From: Coturnix japonica
Taxonomy: Eukaryota; Chordata; Aves; Galliformes; Phasianidae
Direction of reading: 5' to 3'
Assembly (NCBI RefSeq): GCF_001577835.2
Contig: NC_029529.1
Location: 7,194,157-7,258,156, forward strand
DNA length: 64,000 nt
A model generated the notes under the pieces. The model saw nothing but the letters and a program-made list of their open reading frames with translations, was not told the origin of the DNA and made no database searches. The stretch's first letter is position 1. Every line of letters starts with the position of its first letter. The translations under genes and the position numbers were made by a program. This document shows, piece by piece, positions 1 to 13,700 of the stretch.

Positions 1-1858
1 GCCTCACTTTGTTTTGTTTGACTGAAGTGCAAATGGATGCTCGTGCTGACTTTTAGCTGTTCATTACTAACTCACAATTGTTCCACCTCCATGTCATCCT
101 TACCTGTTTGCATATGCAGAGTTAGCAACCTGACTCTCCTGAGTGGATGAAATGGTTTCCTGAGAACAGCAGCTGTATTCACAGTTCAGGAGGAACTTGT
201 GATAAACCATTTTTCCTCTGCAGAGAATGCCACGTGGGTTTGTTTTTTTCCTTCCTTCTGAACGCTTTTTAGCATCTTAGAAATAAGCACCTGAACTGAG
301 CGGTTGCATTTGAATTCCTATCAGCCAAGAGTTTTGTCGCTGAAGTGACACAGTAACCCCAAGAGGGGGAGTGAGAGAAGTACGGGTTGTGGGGTTAAAC
401 AGAGCTGTGAAACCAGTTAACCCAGGGCGGGGGCATGTTGTGAGCTTTTGTAAGAGCTTGTGGCATCTTCCTGCTATGGAAACTGTTGTTCAAGCAGAGT
501 ACAAGAACATGTAAGTGCTTATCCATCATAAGCTATAAACATTATCAGAGAAAAACAAGTGTTGTTAGGTGTCGCTTTCTGGCAGCAATGTGGCCAAAGC
601 TGAGAGAACCAAATAAGGGGTTTGTGACTTGCCCTACCCTGCTTTCTCACCTCACCTCTGGCTGTGAAATTACTGTATGACAGGACCCCTTAGTGGATAG
701 AGACTGAAAGGATGGTTTGCTTTCTCCTAACTGTGCCTTTTCTGTAGGAAACTCCTTAGCATGACTTTTGCAGTTTGTTTGCAGACTGAGGTGCTTTCTT
801 CCAGTGTTTGTGAATTTATGTGCAGATGCTTTCACACATAATAGGTAGTTTGGGCTAATTCTCGGGGCACTGTGCCCATGCAATGCGTGTGTGTGTGTAC
901 ATACGCACTCAGATTGCTTCCCCACCTCTGTAGACTGAGTACAAGCTCTGCCCCAGTCTTCCACATGGTGATGCATTATGATCACATTATCTGGCATTTT
1001 ATCTCTTTTCCCCTTGCTATGACTGAGGCAGCCATCCCGTGCTGTCAGATTTTCATGACTTGCAGCCACAGCACATGGCCTTCAAGGCTCCATTCCAGCT
1101 GTGGTGGCAGGGTCAGGAGCAAAGCCCCAGCTCAGCACCGCTTTGCTGGCAGAGGAATGAGGCCAATGAGCTGGTGGAGTTCTCAGCTGCAGTGCTGTTG
1201 TCCATGCAGGTCTCTCAATGCTTTGTTCTCAGATGAGCTGAGGATGCAGCAGGGAGAGGAAATTTATTTCTCTGCTGTTTCTGCTGTTTCTCGCTTGTGC
1301 TGTCCTATTTCTGTCCGGTCCTTTCTATGGCTTTCTACAGCACAGAATTTCCACACACCTTTATTCCACCTCACCAGCAAGACTTTAAGATAAAAGAGAG
1401 TTGACTGCAGTGCATGGAACTGATTGCTGCGGTACATTTAGCTGCGTGGTGATGTTAGACTTCCCCCGTTCCGTGGTGTGTGACAGGTCAGGAGCTCTTT
1501 GCCCAGTTCAGTGGTGGATCAGCTGTTCCCGTGGTCCTATCTGTGTTTGTCCACTGCTATATAAGAGCAGTGCACTTGGAGCAGTGTGGTTGGAGGTAAC
1601 TGAGGTTGTGACTAATATTGCTGGGACTTTCCTACTTGCTGCTGTTTCCCCAGCCCTTAGACGTAGGGGAATTTGACACAAGCAGAACAGACTGGGGTTG
1701 GCTGCTCCTCCCCAGCTCAGCCACTACTGGTTTCACTTGCAGTAAACCACCCACACAGCAGCAAAAATTGTAACAGGGTGAGGAAGCATTGGACTGCCTT
1801 CTGAGGGGGCTGATGGGGGGTGGGGGGAGTAGAATTTCCACACCTGGCTCTGAGTCTT

Positions 1859-1894
1859 AATCAACCCCTCCTTGTTAATCAACCCCTCCTTGTT
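1859..1894. repeat. 18-bp direct duplication, two exact copies
   Basis: The unit AATCAACCCCTCCTTGTT occurs twice in tandem (1859-1876 and 1877-1894) with no mismatch. It looks like a recent slippage or small duplication in non-coding sequence. Confidence 0.9.
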
Positions 1895-3400
1895 TTAGCA
1901 CTATCCACAGCTGCTGTGAAAGCCAGCTCTCTGCTGGCTGTGGTTTGCCCTCAAATGAACACTCCTGGCATAGTGAGCAGTCCACAGAGGTGCTAGGGAG
2001 ATGTCTTTGGCAGGCTTAAGGTGTGCTGTGTTCACTAACCAGTGCTTGTACCTGACAGGCTCTGGACATGAAGGTTACATGCAGCAATGAGCTGCTCCCC
2101 AGCTGCCTGGCAGAGGGGCTCAGGGAGCTCCATGCTGTAGCACAAGGGAATTAACAGAACTTGCGACTTGTTTCTTCCCCAGGGGCAGGAACTTGGATCC
2201 ATAGTTCAGCATTACGTCCCCATTCTGAGCTGTGATGGGCCTTTGCACCAGATGCTGCTGTTCTGAAGCAACAGCATTTCTTCCCACTTCTGGTCAGACT
2301 GCCCCCGCTATTCTTATTACTTGTCTTAAAGCCTCCAGCTGAGTTCCCCTGAGAGAAGGGCCATTGCAGTCACCTGCTGTCCTTTTTGTTTCTGATTTAC
2401 ATGCTATCTGCCCTTGCTTCAACTCCTAGGATGTCGCTTTCCAACTTCTGCAAATGCACAGCGACAGGATAAGCACTGTGGAAACTGGGCTGTGCAAAGT
2501 TACTCTTCCTTGACCCCAGAACAGCACCCAGGGGATGTGAGCAGCATCCTTGTTTGATCAACAACCATACCACAGCCAAAGCTGCTATGGAACATGGAAT
2601 TCCCCAGTCCCTACAGCAACATTCAGGCTCCTCTTCTTGCTGAGCAATGTAAAAAATCTACCAGTATCTCAGGTAAGATGTGTGCTGCCTTCTGTCGCCT
2701 TACAGCTCCATAGCAAGCTACAGCTTCAAGCAATACGGATGACTGCAGGAAGGTTCCAGTAAGCCCTATAGCTTTTCTGTACAAAAATGTAATTTGACTT
2801 TTGGAAACACTGGTTACTCCAGAACAGTCTATTTCCATGAAGGCCGTGTTTATTTCCAGTGTTGTTAATTACTTAGTTTATTACTGCTCATAGACTGTCC
2901 ATCCTGCATCCCCATGTTTTCTCCCTAGCTGTATGCTGCTGCCAGCTGCACCAGAACAGTGTGTTCTATAGGTTTTGGGGTGAGCTGGCAGTGCTGTTGG
3001 AGTCTGTGCACTGCTGTGCAGCCATCTGCAGCTCACTGCTTGCACACCGAGGCAGCACGCAGGGTGAGCCATTAGCTCTGAAAGTGCTTCTACACAAACA
3101 GGTTGAAAGCAGCTGGTGTGTTTGCAAACCTATTAGAGATGCCAAAAGCTGTGCAAGGTACACTTGGTTGCTGCACCCAGCTCAGGAAGTGGAAGGCCCG
3201 CTGTAAAAACTTGTGGCAAGGCAGAGTGGGTGAGGTGAAGCTTATGCCATAAAAAGCCATGTGCCAGCAGCACTGCTCTGAGCTTTGTGCATCTCTGGAA
3301 GCAGAGAGGATGCACTGATGGATGTTGGCACTAAATGGATGTGATGGACACTTCTGGAGGGAGAGACCTGTAGGTTTCCAAAAGGGCCCAAGCCTTCTGA

Positions 3401-3486
3401 GGAGGGTGGTGTGGAGGCTCCATCAGAGGAATCACTATTCCTTGGAGGGTGGTATGGAGGCTCCATCAGAGGAATCACTATTCCTT
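3401..3486. repeat. 43-bp tandem duplication
   Basis: Two adjacent 43-bp copies (3401-3443 and 3444-3486) differ at a single base (G versus A in the eleventh position). The near identity points to a recent local duplication. It may be polymorphic in copy number. Confidence 0.9.
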
Positions 3487-5494
3487 GCAGGCTGAATGTC
3501 TGCCAGCAGGTTCCAGCACAGCAAAGCAACCGAGGAGAGGGCTCTGGGCACATTCTGCGTGGTTTAGATGAGGGTGATGGATCTGAGCAGAGCTGTAGGT
3601 TTCTGTTCCAGATGGTCAGGGTGAGTTGACAGGCACAGTCATTCCTGTTTCTGTTTACCAGTGTAAATCTGGTGATTTCCTCAGAGAAGAAGATACGAGG
3701 CTGTGAGTGCTCCCCTCCGTGTGAGCAAGATACACGGTCACAACTCTGTGAAGGTAAGTCCTTTTCCTCTGGCAGGAGCCAGAGCAACATCTCCTGCTTC
3801 AGCCTTCATGCAGAATGGGGTCAGACTGAGATGAAAATGAGAGGCTGAGCCCACTGCTGGCAGCTGTAAAGAGATAATTGGGAAAGGAAAGAGGGAGCGA
3901 GGAGGGCAGCGTTGTGGGGGTCTGTGTGGGTGGCACTCAGCATTCCCCACACTAAAAGCGATGCGCTCCTTTCTTTGTGCAGCATCCTGTGTGAGCTCGC
4001 AGGTTCCAGCTGTGGGACTCTGTTGTTTTTCAGCCTGCCGCTTTGCTGACTAACACCTCCGCTTTCTGCCAGGCTCATTCATATTTTAACCCATTTCCTG
4101 AGCTTTGAGGTGGTTTTTTTTTCTATTGCTTTTCCCTCCAGTAGAACACAGTCAAAGTTCTCAGCTGTTCTCCTGTCACTGTTGACTCATTCCTTATGGT
4201 AATACATGATTGTCTCTCTCTTAAATGTCACCAGAAGTGTTTTTAGAATCATTATGCTTGGTCTGTATCTTGGAGCCATCCAAGGTTGGGGGTGACAGCA
4301 GCCAGAGCACCTCCCTGCCTGCAGTCTGATGACTGCTGCTGCCTCCTGGTCCCAGAGGCCATTTTGCAGACAGGTGGTAGCAGAGTAAAGTGGCCCTGAG
4401 CTGTCAGATGTGGTCCATACTGAACCATTTAGTTAGACTTAACCACTTAATGACTTGACATCAGTGCCTCCCTACTGCAAGCCACTCATTCTATCAACCC
4501 TACTAAGCAACCTAGGTGACCTTTTAGATCTAAGCCCCAGGAGTTTGCTTTATCTGCTCTCCCACCTTTTTCTCACATAAAAGTAAGATAAAGGAGCAAT
4601 ACAGTAATAAATCTTGTGTGGGAGTCTGGACCTGAATTCATTGCCTCCTCTGTGCTCACCACATCCTTCTGTCAGTAATACTGATACAGTGATGACGTCA
4701 ACCGCCGCCTATTGCTGTGTATTCCAATACAGCACAGCTCCTGGTGCACACACAGGGTGCTACTCTCACTTAGTACTGAGGAGAGCCACCTGCTCTCCAT
4801 CTCCCACATGCAGTGTCTGCAGTCCAAGTAACCATTTAGCCAGGCCAGTCCGGCCAGGGGAGAATTGGAGGGTTGGCATGGATAGCTGAAAGGACAAGGC
4901 AAGGTAATGTCCGTGTTCCCATCCATTTTCCCTGCTGCCAGTTTGCTCCTGCTTGATATCTGTGACTTCATTGTAAATCTTTCCTATTGCTGACATGGCC
5001 CTTGTGCCCCATGTCATTCATGTTGCCTTGTACTGGGCAGCCAGAGGAGCCTGATGCCTCCCTGTTGCTTTGGGCATTGTGATTAGGTAGCTGTGTATGT
5101 TGCTAATGAAGTTTTCAAGGAGAAAGCTTGCTTTTGTATCTAGCTGGTGGCCTGAGAGACTTCCACAGACCTTCTACTCTTTGTACTGGGTTGTAACTGG
5201 AGCGTTTGTTTTCTCATGCTTGGAAATATCAGAATTATTGCTTTCTTATTTCATGTAAGCTTAATTTTAATTAGGATTTTTCTTACAAGAGTTCCTGGAC
5301 GCGTTTCAAATTATGAGCTTACGTTATACCCATCTTTGGCAGCTCATAGTACAGTACCCCCAGATCTTTGGCAAAATAATCTGAACTGTCTGTGTACTGG
5401 TCCCATCCCCTTTTCAATGGTGTATTTTAAAGCATTGCAGAGTCATTTATAGGTGCGCATGTAGATGAATGACTAATCACCTTTTATTAAGAAC

Positions 5495-5625
5495 AGCCAG
5501 GTTGGATGGGGCCCTGGGCTGCCTGATCTAATGGGTGGCAACCCTGCCCATGGCAGGGGGTTGGAACTGGCTGATCTATAATGTCCTCTCTGACCTAAGC
5601 TTTTCTGTGATGCTATGATTATTAC
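5495..5625 (+). repeat. CR1 LINE fragment (3' end, sense)
   Basis: The segment carries typical CR1 3'-end wording: a 'gaacagccaggttggatgg' start, then 'gggggttggaactgg', a 'gacct' stretch, and a degraded TTCTGTGAT/GCTATGATT tail. This is the usual 5'-truncated form of the avian LINE. It is moderately diverged. Confidence 0.85.
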
Positions 5626-7791
5626 GAGGGGTTGGAAGTAGCTTCCAAGCAAGGAGTAAGTTCCTGCCTCTGCTCAGGAGTGAACCATCACACAAGCAGG
5701 GAGCTGCCCTTGCTCTGCTCCTGTGCTCTTATCCAGAAATCTTCCTTCTAAATTGCTTTGTTTTACAATAACCTTTCTCGGGCGTGTAATAACAGCATCT
5801 GATTTTGCTATAAAACTACTTGGGTTTGTTGCTTTGATTTTATCATGTTCGATCTTTCCTGTTCTCTGAGTAGAAAGGAAATAAGGAAGAAACAAGAGTC
5901 CAGTAAGCAATAAAGGCTTCCTCATTGCTTTGTGTCTGCTAGCAGCATGAAGGAAAGCAGAACGATGGCAGTGGCTGCAAAGCACTCAGGGCACTGCTAG
6001 TTGAATTCTGAAACAAGCAGTGAGTTCACAGAGCTCTTTGGGAGTCCAACCCTTCCTGCTTTGGCTGAAGAAGAGGCAGCAAGCAGCCTGCTACTGCTTG
6101 CAGGGAGACCAAGGTTGTAGCATGTGGCAGAGCTGTGGCACTGAGGTTGGGCTTGTGTGGCAGGGCACAGCTCTGAGGGATCACTGCAGCCCCTGAGCCA
6201 GTGCTGGGCTGCACACAGGGAGAGGACGTGAAGGCCTGAGGTGGCACAGCCTTGTTCTGGGCCCAGTGACACCTAGGCTTCAATGGCCCACTCATTTGGT
6301 ACAGCTCTTATTAAATGTGCTGCAAGGAACAGAGCTTGTGATAAGACATTGCAAGCAGATGCAGCAGTGTGAGGAGGGTTCCCATCTCCAGGGGACTGTT
6401 CTTATGGGGCGATTAGGTGAGTGTGCTTCAGATGGTGTGATGAGGGGTGCCTTTCTCAGAGGAGGAGTGTAGAGAAGAGCTGGGGAAGGGTAAATGTGAG
6501 CACAGGTGTTGTTCAGTAGTAGGCTGTGCCTTAGTAATCAGGGACTGGTTGGTGGTAATGACAACAGTTATCCCAGTTCTCCAAATTTTCTCTGTAAGAG
6601 CTTCTGCCCTGCTGCTTATAGTGGGCAAGGGTTGTCTCTTGCCCAGGCTCCTTGCTGAGCTGGAGCAGCTTCTCTTCTGTGTCTGCATGGGAGCGAGGGT
6701 AGCAGCAGCACGACTGCTCCTGCTGCAGAGCTGAGGTGCTGCAGCCAGCTCCGGAGTGAGCCCTGCTGATCTCATCTGGACAGTGCTGTGCTTTGAGAGA
6801 GTCTCAGAGCTCACACGTGGGTTTGCAGGGGCTTTTTGCTGGCTGCTAAATTTATTTTGCTTTCAGTAATTGAGTAAACTTGGAAATTTTTAACATCATG
6901 AATATTCCCCAAGTGGGAGAGGCTCTGCTGGCGTTCTCCCTGATGGGCACCTGGGTGTTCATTTCATCCACATCATTTTCACAGGTGCCTTGTTGCAAAC
7001 CAGGGCCAGGTTTTGCAGGGCTCTGCTGCTTGCAAGAGTGGCTTGCAGCCAGCTGAGGGGCTCCTGCTGGGTCAGTAACCAAAGGTGTTGCAGTCATTTG
7101 TATTCGGTGTTGTTTCCTCATTTTGTTACACACATCTTTCTGTCCTCTTCTCTGAACACCTTCCTTTCTTGTAAGCTCTTTTCACCTGAAGAGTGCTATA
7201 CGTTATTATTTCTGTGACTGATGGGAGACTGTTCTTTGTTTCACTCCATCTGCCTCTGTGGAGTCCCTTAGCTGGATGTCTCATGCTTATTTAACTACAC
7301 AGAGTCCAAATCAGCGAGTTCTCACAGGTTCTACCCATACAGACCCACAGTGACATTCAGACTCTTTTATTGGACTGTTCCACCGTAGAGAGGTTTAAGC
7401 CACAAAGATGTCACTTCTAGTTGCAAGACATTTCTAATTGCAGGAAGTCAATGAAGGAAAAAATGGGTTAGCACTTAACCAAGTGTGTTCTTGTTGCATG
7501 GATAAACTGAGGCTGTAGTCTCTTTTCAGCTTGCTATGGGCACTGGCTGCTGGTAAAGAGCAAAAATGTCACTCAACTGTTCAATGGCCTTATGTCCCTT
7601 ACCCCCAACCCTTAGCCCATGGGAGAGATGAATGGAGGAGAGCTAAGATGCCTTGCCTAAATTAAGCACTTCACTTTTAGACGTGTAAATGAAGGGTAGA
7701 TTAATTCCACTTTAGCCCCCAACACACATGAGCTGGACTCTTCATTGTGTGGCTTTTCTGCTTCTTTTCAGAATATCCAGCCAGAACCAAA

Positions 7792-10700
7792 ATGAGGAAC
7801 AAACTATGGCTCCAGAGTATTTCCTTCTTCCTTTTATTCCAGCACAGTAAGTTCACAAACATATTCCTGGCTGTACACAAGGCTTGACTTCCTGGTCATT
7901 GACGCAGGCTCTGAGGGCTGTACACAGCACAAGAGTGCCACAGGGCAATAAGCACAACACAGGTGGTAGTGGAGAGGGTTCCACGGGATAAGGAATTACA
8001 GGAAAGTCAGTATTGTGGATTTTGAGCAACATAAAGAATTATCTGTACTAACTTCTTTTTGGACCAGACTGGATCTTACTGGTAGAAGTAAAATCCTTTG
8101 GTCTTTGTTTCAGAAGCTACCAGGGATGGAATTCATCCTCTGGTAGATTGGGTTAATCTAACATTTAAATACCAGTAAAAATTTGACCCCTTCTTCATTT
8201 CATTAGCGAATTATTGCACAGAGATAAGTGTGCAGACTGCCAAGGAATAGTAGGCTTTTTGACCAATATCACAATAGCATAGAAGAATGCTCATTGTTGC
8301 CCTTTCTAAAAAAGAAAGCAGGGGTAGCAACTCTCTTTTTCTAGAAGAGCAAAGTTTGTCTAAGAAAGAAAATGTATCTTGCTTGGGACCAAAGCAAGAA
8401 ATGTGTTCCCTGGGAGCTTGGGGCAGCGTGCTGAGGACACAGAATGAAAAGTTAAGATTGAAATGAATATTTCAGAAGAGAATTCTGAAGTCAAAGTGAG
8501 ATGAAAAGGTCAAAATGAAAGAAAATAACAGCCACATAATTTGAATAATGCGATGTGCAATAAAGCACATGGACACATTTGGAGACAGAGGCTGTTACAA
8601 GAATCCCCACGCTTCTTTTTCTGTCACCTTCCTGCTTCACTGGAGGGCTTGTACGGAGATCCAAGTGCTGAGATAGGCTGTGTCATGCTCAGAGTGGAAG
8701 GGTGTTGTATGGCACATCTCAGGAGCTGAGGAGTAAAAGGAGCTTCTGCAGAACAGTTAAAAGCTTAAATGCTGTTTTGTGACTATAAGAATGCTAATTT
8801 CCCCATGACCACAGTGTAACTTCTCTAATTGCCTCTCATGTTCTCATCAGAAGTATTTCAGTTAAAGTGATCAATAAACCAGCCACCTGAGCATCAGAAT
8901 TACTCATGAAAACAATAAAGGGAAAGTTGCAATATTGTTTTGCCAACATTTGATGAAGTCTATTCCAAGTCTCTGGAGCTGGACATGAAAATCATTGATG
9001 CTGCAGAAAGCAAACTGTAGAAAATTGTAAACTGAGAGAATGGTAAAGAAAGAATCACTAAGTTACCAGTTTTAATGTGCCAAGAGCCACGAATCTTAGG
9101 CTGTGATTGTGTGAGAGGACAGAGATAAGTTTGAAAATTCAGCCCACATTGGGCACATTCTGGTATTTCTGTACATCATCTGCTGCCACAGCATTTCTAG
9201 TAGGTTTTTCTTTATCACTGATGGCTGCCAGGAGCTCACCTCTCTTTCAAGGTGGAACATTCTTGTGCTCCAGGACTGGAGGCTTTCTGAGCCTGGTATT
9301 GTGTTTTCTCTTTCCAAACCTGCAGCCATATGTCATGAAAACCTCACTTGTTTTGTGGACTATGTGCAGACCCTGTCCTGCCTCCTGAGGAATGACCTGG
9401 GTGCCGGTTCATACAATATCACTGCTACATGGTAAGTCTTAAGAGAACACAGTTTTTGTTGCAGTCTGTTTTATTGCTGTGACAGATCAGTCTGACTAGA
9501 TTAAGTGATAGATGTGGGCTATTTACTTTGGTGGTGGTTTTTTTTTTCTTTGATGGTTTCAGGGTTGATGGGGTCAGTCCAGAAAACACTGTGGCAGCCT
9601 GCAGTCTCCTGGAATTGTCCAGGAACACCAGCCACACGGAATACGTGTGCACTGTGGACATGACTGAACTGATGGCAGACTTCAAAGTCCAGGTGGATGT
9701 CACAAAGATAGCTGACAGGCAGCACGTGACTTCCAGAGGCTTTTATATGAAAGAAAACAGTGAGTACAAAAATGATGGGCTTGATATATATCACTTATGT
9801 TGCTTGATATATGTTGCTTACCTTGATTTGCCAGGACAGTGTCTGGGCAAGAAGTGAGCAAGACAGCCCAAGGGTGGGGAGCTGTGCTCAGGGTGCACTC
9901 CTCTGGGCAGGACACTGTGATCTTATTGTTGCTGTTGCAAACTTCAGAACACCTCATGCTCGTGGCTGAGCTGAGAGTGGCCCAACTGTGCAAGTGACTA
10001 TGACTAAAGGAGACCACATGTGTGATGAACAGAACAAGGAACTCTGCTTTCCTCATCTCCCAGGGGCTAGCTGCCTTTGTGCTATTTTCCCTAGTTCCTT
10101 AGGTGATGAGTTGTGGAGATGGACAGCAGGGTCAGCAACAGAAGGCATTCGGAGAGCCAGATGTCACAGTGCTGCCTGGGCAGCAAGGTGGTTGTGCCAT
10201 GCAGGGGTGCATCCCTCCAGGGCACTTCTGGCCCCTCCATGCTCTGCCTTCCTCATACTGTGCTGGGCCATCTCTCACATCTGCAGTGATGTTGTGAAGA
10301 ATGACACTGTTCTGTCTTCACCCACAGTCAGACCACAGCCTCCGTTCAATCTGACTGCTGTGTTCACAGAAGGTTACAATATTTCTTGGGAAACCATCTA
10401 TCAGAACCCTCTTTTCTACTTTTTGAAAGATGAGCTGGAATATCAGCTGCGTTATAAAAGAAGGGCTGACACCTGGGAGGTAAGTGAGATGTTGGTTTAC
10501 CATCAAGCACCAGCAAAGAGGGGACCAGCCCTAGTAGGACAGAAGCACTGATGTGAAAGAAGGGTTCTCGAGGTTTTAAATAGTTTCTCTTTTTCTTGCC
10601 TATACTAAGAACAAGCAAGACTATAAAAAGAACTGAGAAGCAGAAGCTGTTAGAAAAGTACAAAATTATGTGGGGAAGGGAGGTAGATCATTTGCTTCTC

Positions 10701-13700
10701 CTACTGTTCTGCTTTGAAGAATCCCCTGGGGCCTCATGCAGCTGCTGAGCAGTCAGAGCATAGCCCACAGAAACGACTTGACAGTAGAGGGGATTCCTTT
10801 GCAAGGCTCTGAGTGAGGTTAAGGTGGGAGCGGTCTCTCCTGCACTGACTACTTGATGTGTAATTATTCACAGACTCAGAAGATTAAATCTGTCCATGAA
10901 GACAAACGAACACTGGTGATCCCACCACGGGAACTCCAGGGGAACACTGAGTATGAATTCCAAGTGAGAGCCAGACCCCGAGAAGACAGCGGCTACTGTG
11001 GATTTTGGAGTGAATGGAGCTCCCCACTGACACTGAAAACCAGCCCTGCTGGTACGTACTGTTAGTTCTCCTTGTCCTTCCAGTCTGTCTGATGTCAGAG
11101 AATGCTACCAGAAATATACTGAAATCTAAGTAATTAGAAAAGCTGGATAGGTGGTCTAGTAAAGGCAGTCATTTGAATATGAGTCTCTTGGCAGGAGAAT
11201 GGGGCTCAGGAGCAGGGAACTGTCCTGCCCCAAGCACATTGGCTGCCAGCTGCCTTGTGGCATGGCTGCAGCAGTGATGCACAGCTCCTTTAACTGCTGA
11301 ATCCTCTCTGACAGCTTCACTCATACCTGATCTCGTGTACAGGGGCTGGTCCCCATGTAACAGGCTCAGAGTCTCTAAGAGAAAGTCTGGGGTAAAATCT
11401 CAGGGTCTTCTTTCTGCTGCTTATTGACCGGGGTCAAAGTGCAAGGTGAGTCTCAATGACCTTGTCTCTTTCTCCAGCTGTGACACAGAGAGCTGGCATG
11501 GGATGGATGCTGTTCTTTGTTATTGCCATGGTGATCACTGCCTCAATCACAGCCTTTCTGGCCAAGCAACAGAGGTAAGAGCCCATGAGGAAACTGGTCT
11601 TAAATGCCCTTGTTTGTTCTGCTAAAAATGGGGTGTTCACCGGCAGCCTTCTTTGCATCTTGTGCCTTCAGGCACAGATACAGCTGTGGCCTTTTGAAGG
11701 CCAGCAAGGTATGGTCTCCAGCTGGTGTACTGGCAAGACTGCTTTGCTTTTCTGTCAGCTCTGATTCCTCTCAGCAGATGAGGTGGAAGAGAACACTATG
11801 CACAGGGACTGAGCAGAGGCCTCCAGGCTCCTGAACTGTTTTCCTGGTCCTGTCCATGCTCTGGAGATGCTCAGATCAGAGCAGGCACAGCTTACTTGAC
11901 CCTTTGCAAGTCACTCAGTGCAAGCCTGGGGCCTCTCCCCTCTTGCAGAGGGACAGTGTGCTTAACCCCAAATCTTTCTTTTTTTTTTTTCAGCTTGTGG
12001 AAGAAGATTGCTTGCATCCCAGATCCATCTGCCTTTTTCAAACCACTTTACCTGATGTATAATGGTGATTTCAAGGTATATATGAACTACATAAGTGAGT
12101 GGAGCATATCATAGAATCACAGAATCATAGAATGGCCTGGGTTGAAAAGGACCACAGTGATCATTTAGTTTCAACCTCCCCTGTTATATGCAGGGTCACC
12201 AACCACCAGATCAGACTGCCCAGAGCCACATCCAGCCTGACAAAAGTAAACTAAAAGGCCCCAGATTATTTCCTGGGCAAGGGATTCTCATTAGGACAGT
12301 GGAAGAATGTCTCAAGGGAAAGCTGCATGGGTACAGACAAGGATCGGAGCCCTCCAGTGTGTTTTCTGTGCTGTGATTGTCTTTATGACTGTGCTGCTCA
12401 TCTATTGTAGATGCTGTATTAGTGGGTGAGCTGAGCTCATATTTGAACTGTGAAGTTTCTATTTCTGAAGGCAATATCAGGACATGCTGCCATCAAGGAC
12501 ATGAACTGTAGGCTTTGCTGTAGGCCTTATCTCCCAATCCAGCCTCTGCACACAGGCTCAACATTAATCCTTGTAGTTCTCTCTGGAGAGTCACTTGTGC
12601 AGACAACATACAGACCCATCACCCTGGAAAGATGGCTGGAGCTCTGTGGGCAAATAGCTGCTGTGTCACAGCACTGTATGTGCAGCTGCCTCCCCTATAA
12701 GGAAGTATATTTGTGAAGTGGGCAGCTTTGCCTGGCCCTCACTAATTACCTTCCCTTTTAACATCAGCCAGACTTGCTCACCTAACAAAATATCTTGCAA
12801 AACCTGCAGCGTTTGCAGTTGTCAAGATTCAAAAGCTCTGAGTATCCATAAACTTTGCATTAAGCTGAAGAGCAACCCCCAGTGCCATCATAAAATTGTG
12901 GAAGTGCTGGCACTGAACTGCAGAGATCACTGCCTCATTCTGAGTGAGTTCCTTTTGTTCCTGATGGTTGGTAGCACTGATCATAGACATTTCAGTGTCC
13001 GCTTTTTTGTTTCTGCTTTTCTTAGACGCTCTGTAGAAGGTTGCCAACAGGGCCCTAACAATCATCATATCCTTTCTTACTGCTGTTTGGATGATGTATG
13101 CCATTGGGTTAAATGGCAAATTAAAATGGCATGGACACCACTTAAGCTGAAGACAACAGCAATTGTTTCTCTTCCTTCTGCCTTTCCCTTTCAGCCCTGT
13201 CACAGCTTCCCATATTTGCACACAAGGGGCGTTCGTATCTCCTTGTGATGCACATCACACTGGTTGTTCTCAGGAAAGTAGCCAGGACCAGGTGTAGGAA
13301 TTCCTAAAAGTCAAGGGACAGTGTTCAAGGTGGAAGTGAAACCAGCATGCCATGCCCAGAGCCATGCTCTTGTCAGAGAATCTTGTGGCTTCACACTGCT
13401 CGATGGGAGTGATTCTACTGCATTTCTAATCTGCTTATTCAGTGCTGCTGTGAAGGAATGAGCATCACTTACAGTGTTGCTAAAGCTCAGTTCTGAGAAA
13501 GTCAATAAATTTGCAGAATAAAGCAGCACATGAGATGCAGAAGCAGACAGTGTCGAGAGGATGTGGTGACCTCGCTAATATGTGAACAGAGTCATCATTA
13601 TCAGCAAGCAGAAAAACAATCAATCTAAGCCTTGTTCAACTGCATCCTGCCTGCACCAGAACAAGTGTTTAGGAAACGTCTGTAAATAATGACAGTAGCA

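Larger units (their letters stand above)
1..7771. other. Region upstream of IL21R without a recognised coding exon
   Basis: I see no exon with convincing protein similarity on either strand. Open frames here are short, overlap on opposite strands and lack conserved motifs. The stretch holds one CR1 fragment near 5495-5625, a 43-bp tandem duplication at 3401-3486 and an 18-bp duplication at 1859-1894. Because the first coding exon of IL21R starts at a splice acceptor (AG at 7770-7771), at least one non-coding 5' exon of that gene must lie here or further left. An AAG|GTAAGT donor at 3753/3754 is one candidate end for such an exon. In mammals IL4R lies next to IL21R; no IL4R exon was recognised here. 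Confidence 0.6.

Noticed and set aside
872-1393. 173-codon open frame near the left edge, possible IL4R exon
   Set aside because: No similarity to the IL4R tail, no conserved tyrosine motifs, and an opposing frame overlaps part of it.
9988-10551. 187-codon open frame over IL21R exon 4
   Set aside because: Only 10328-10479 is exon; the rest is read-through of flanking introns past clear AG and GT splice sites.
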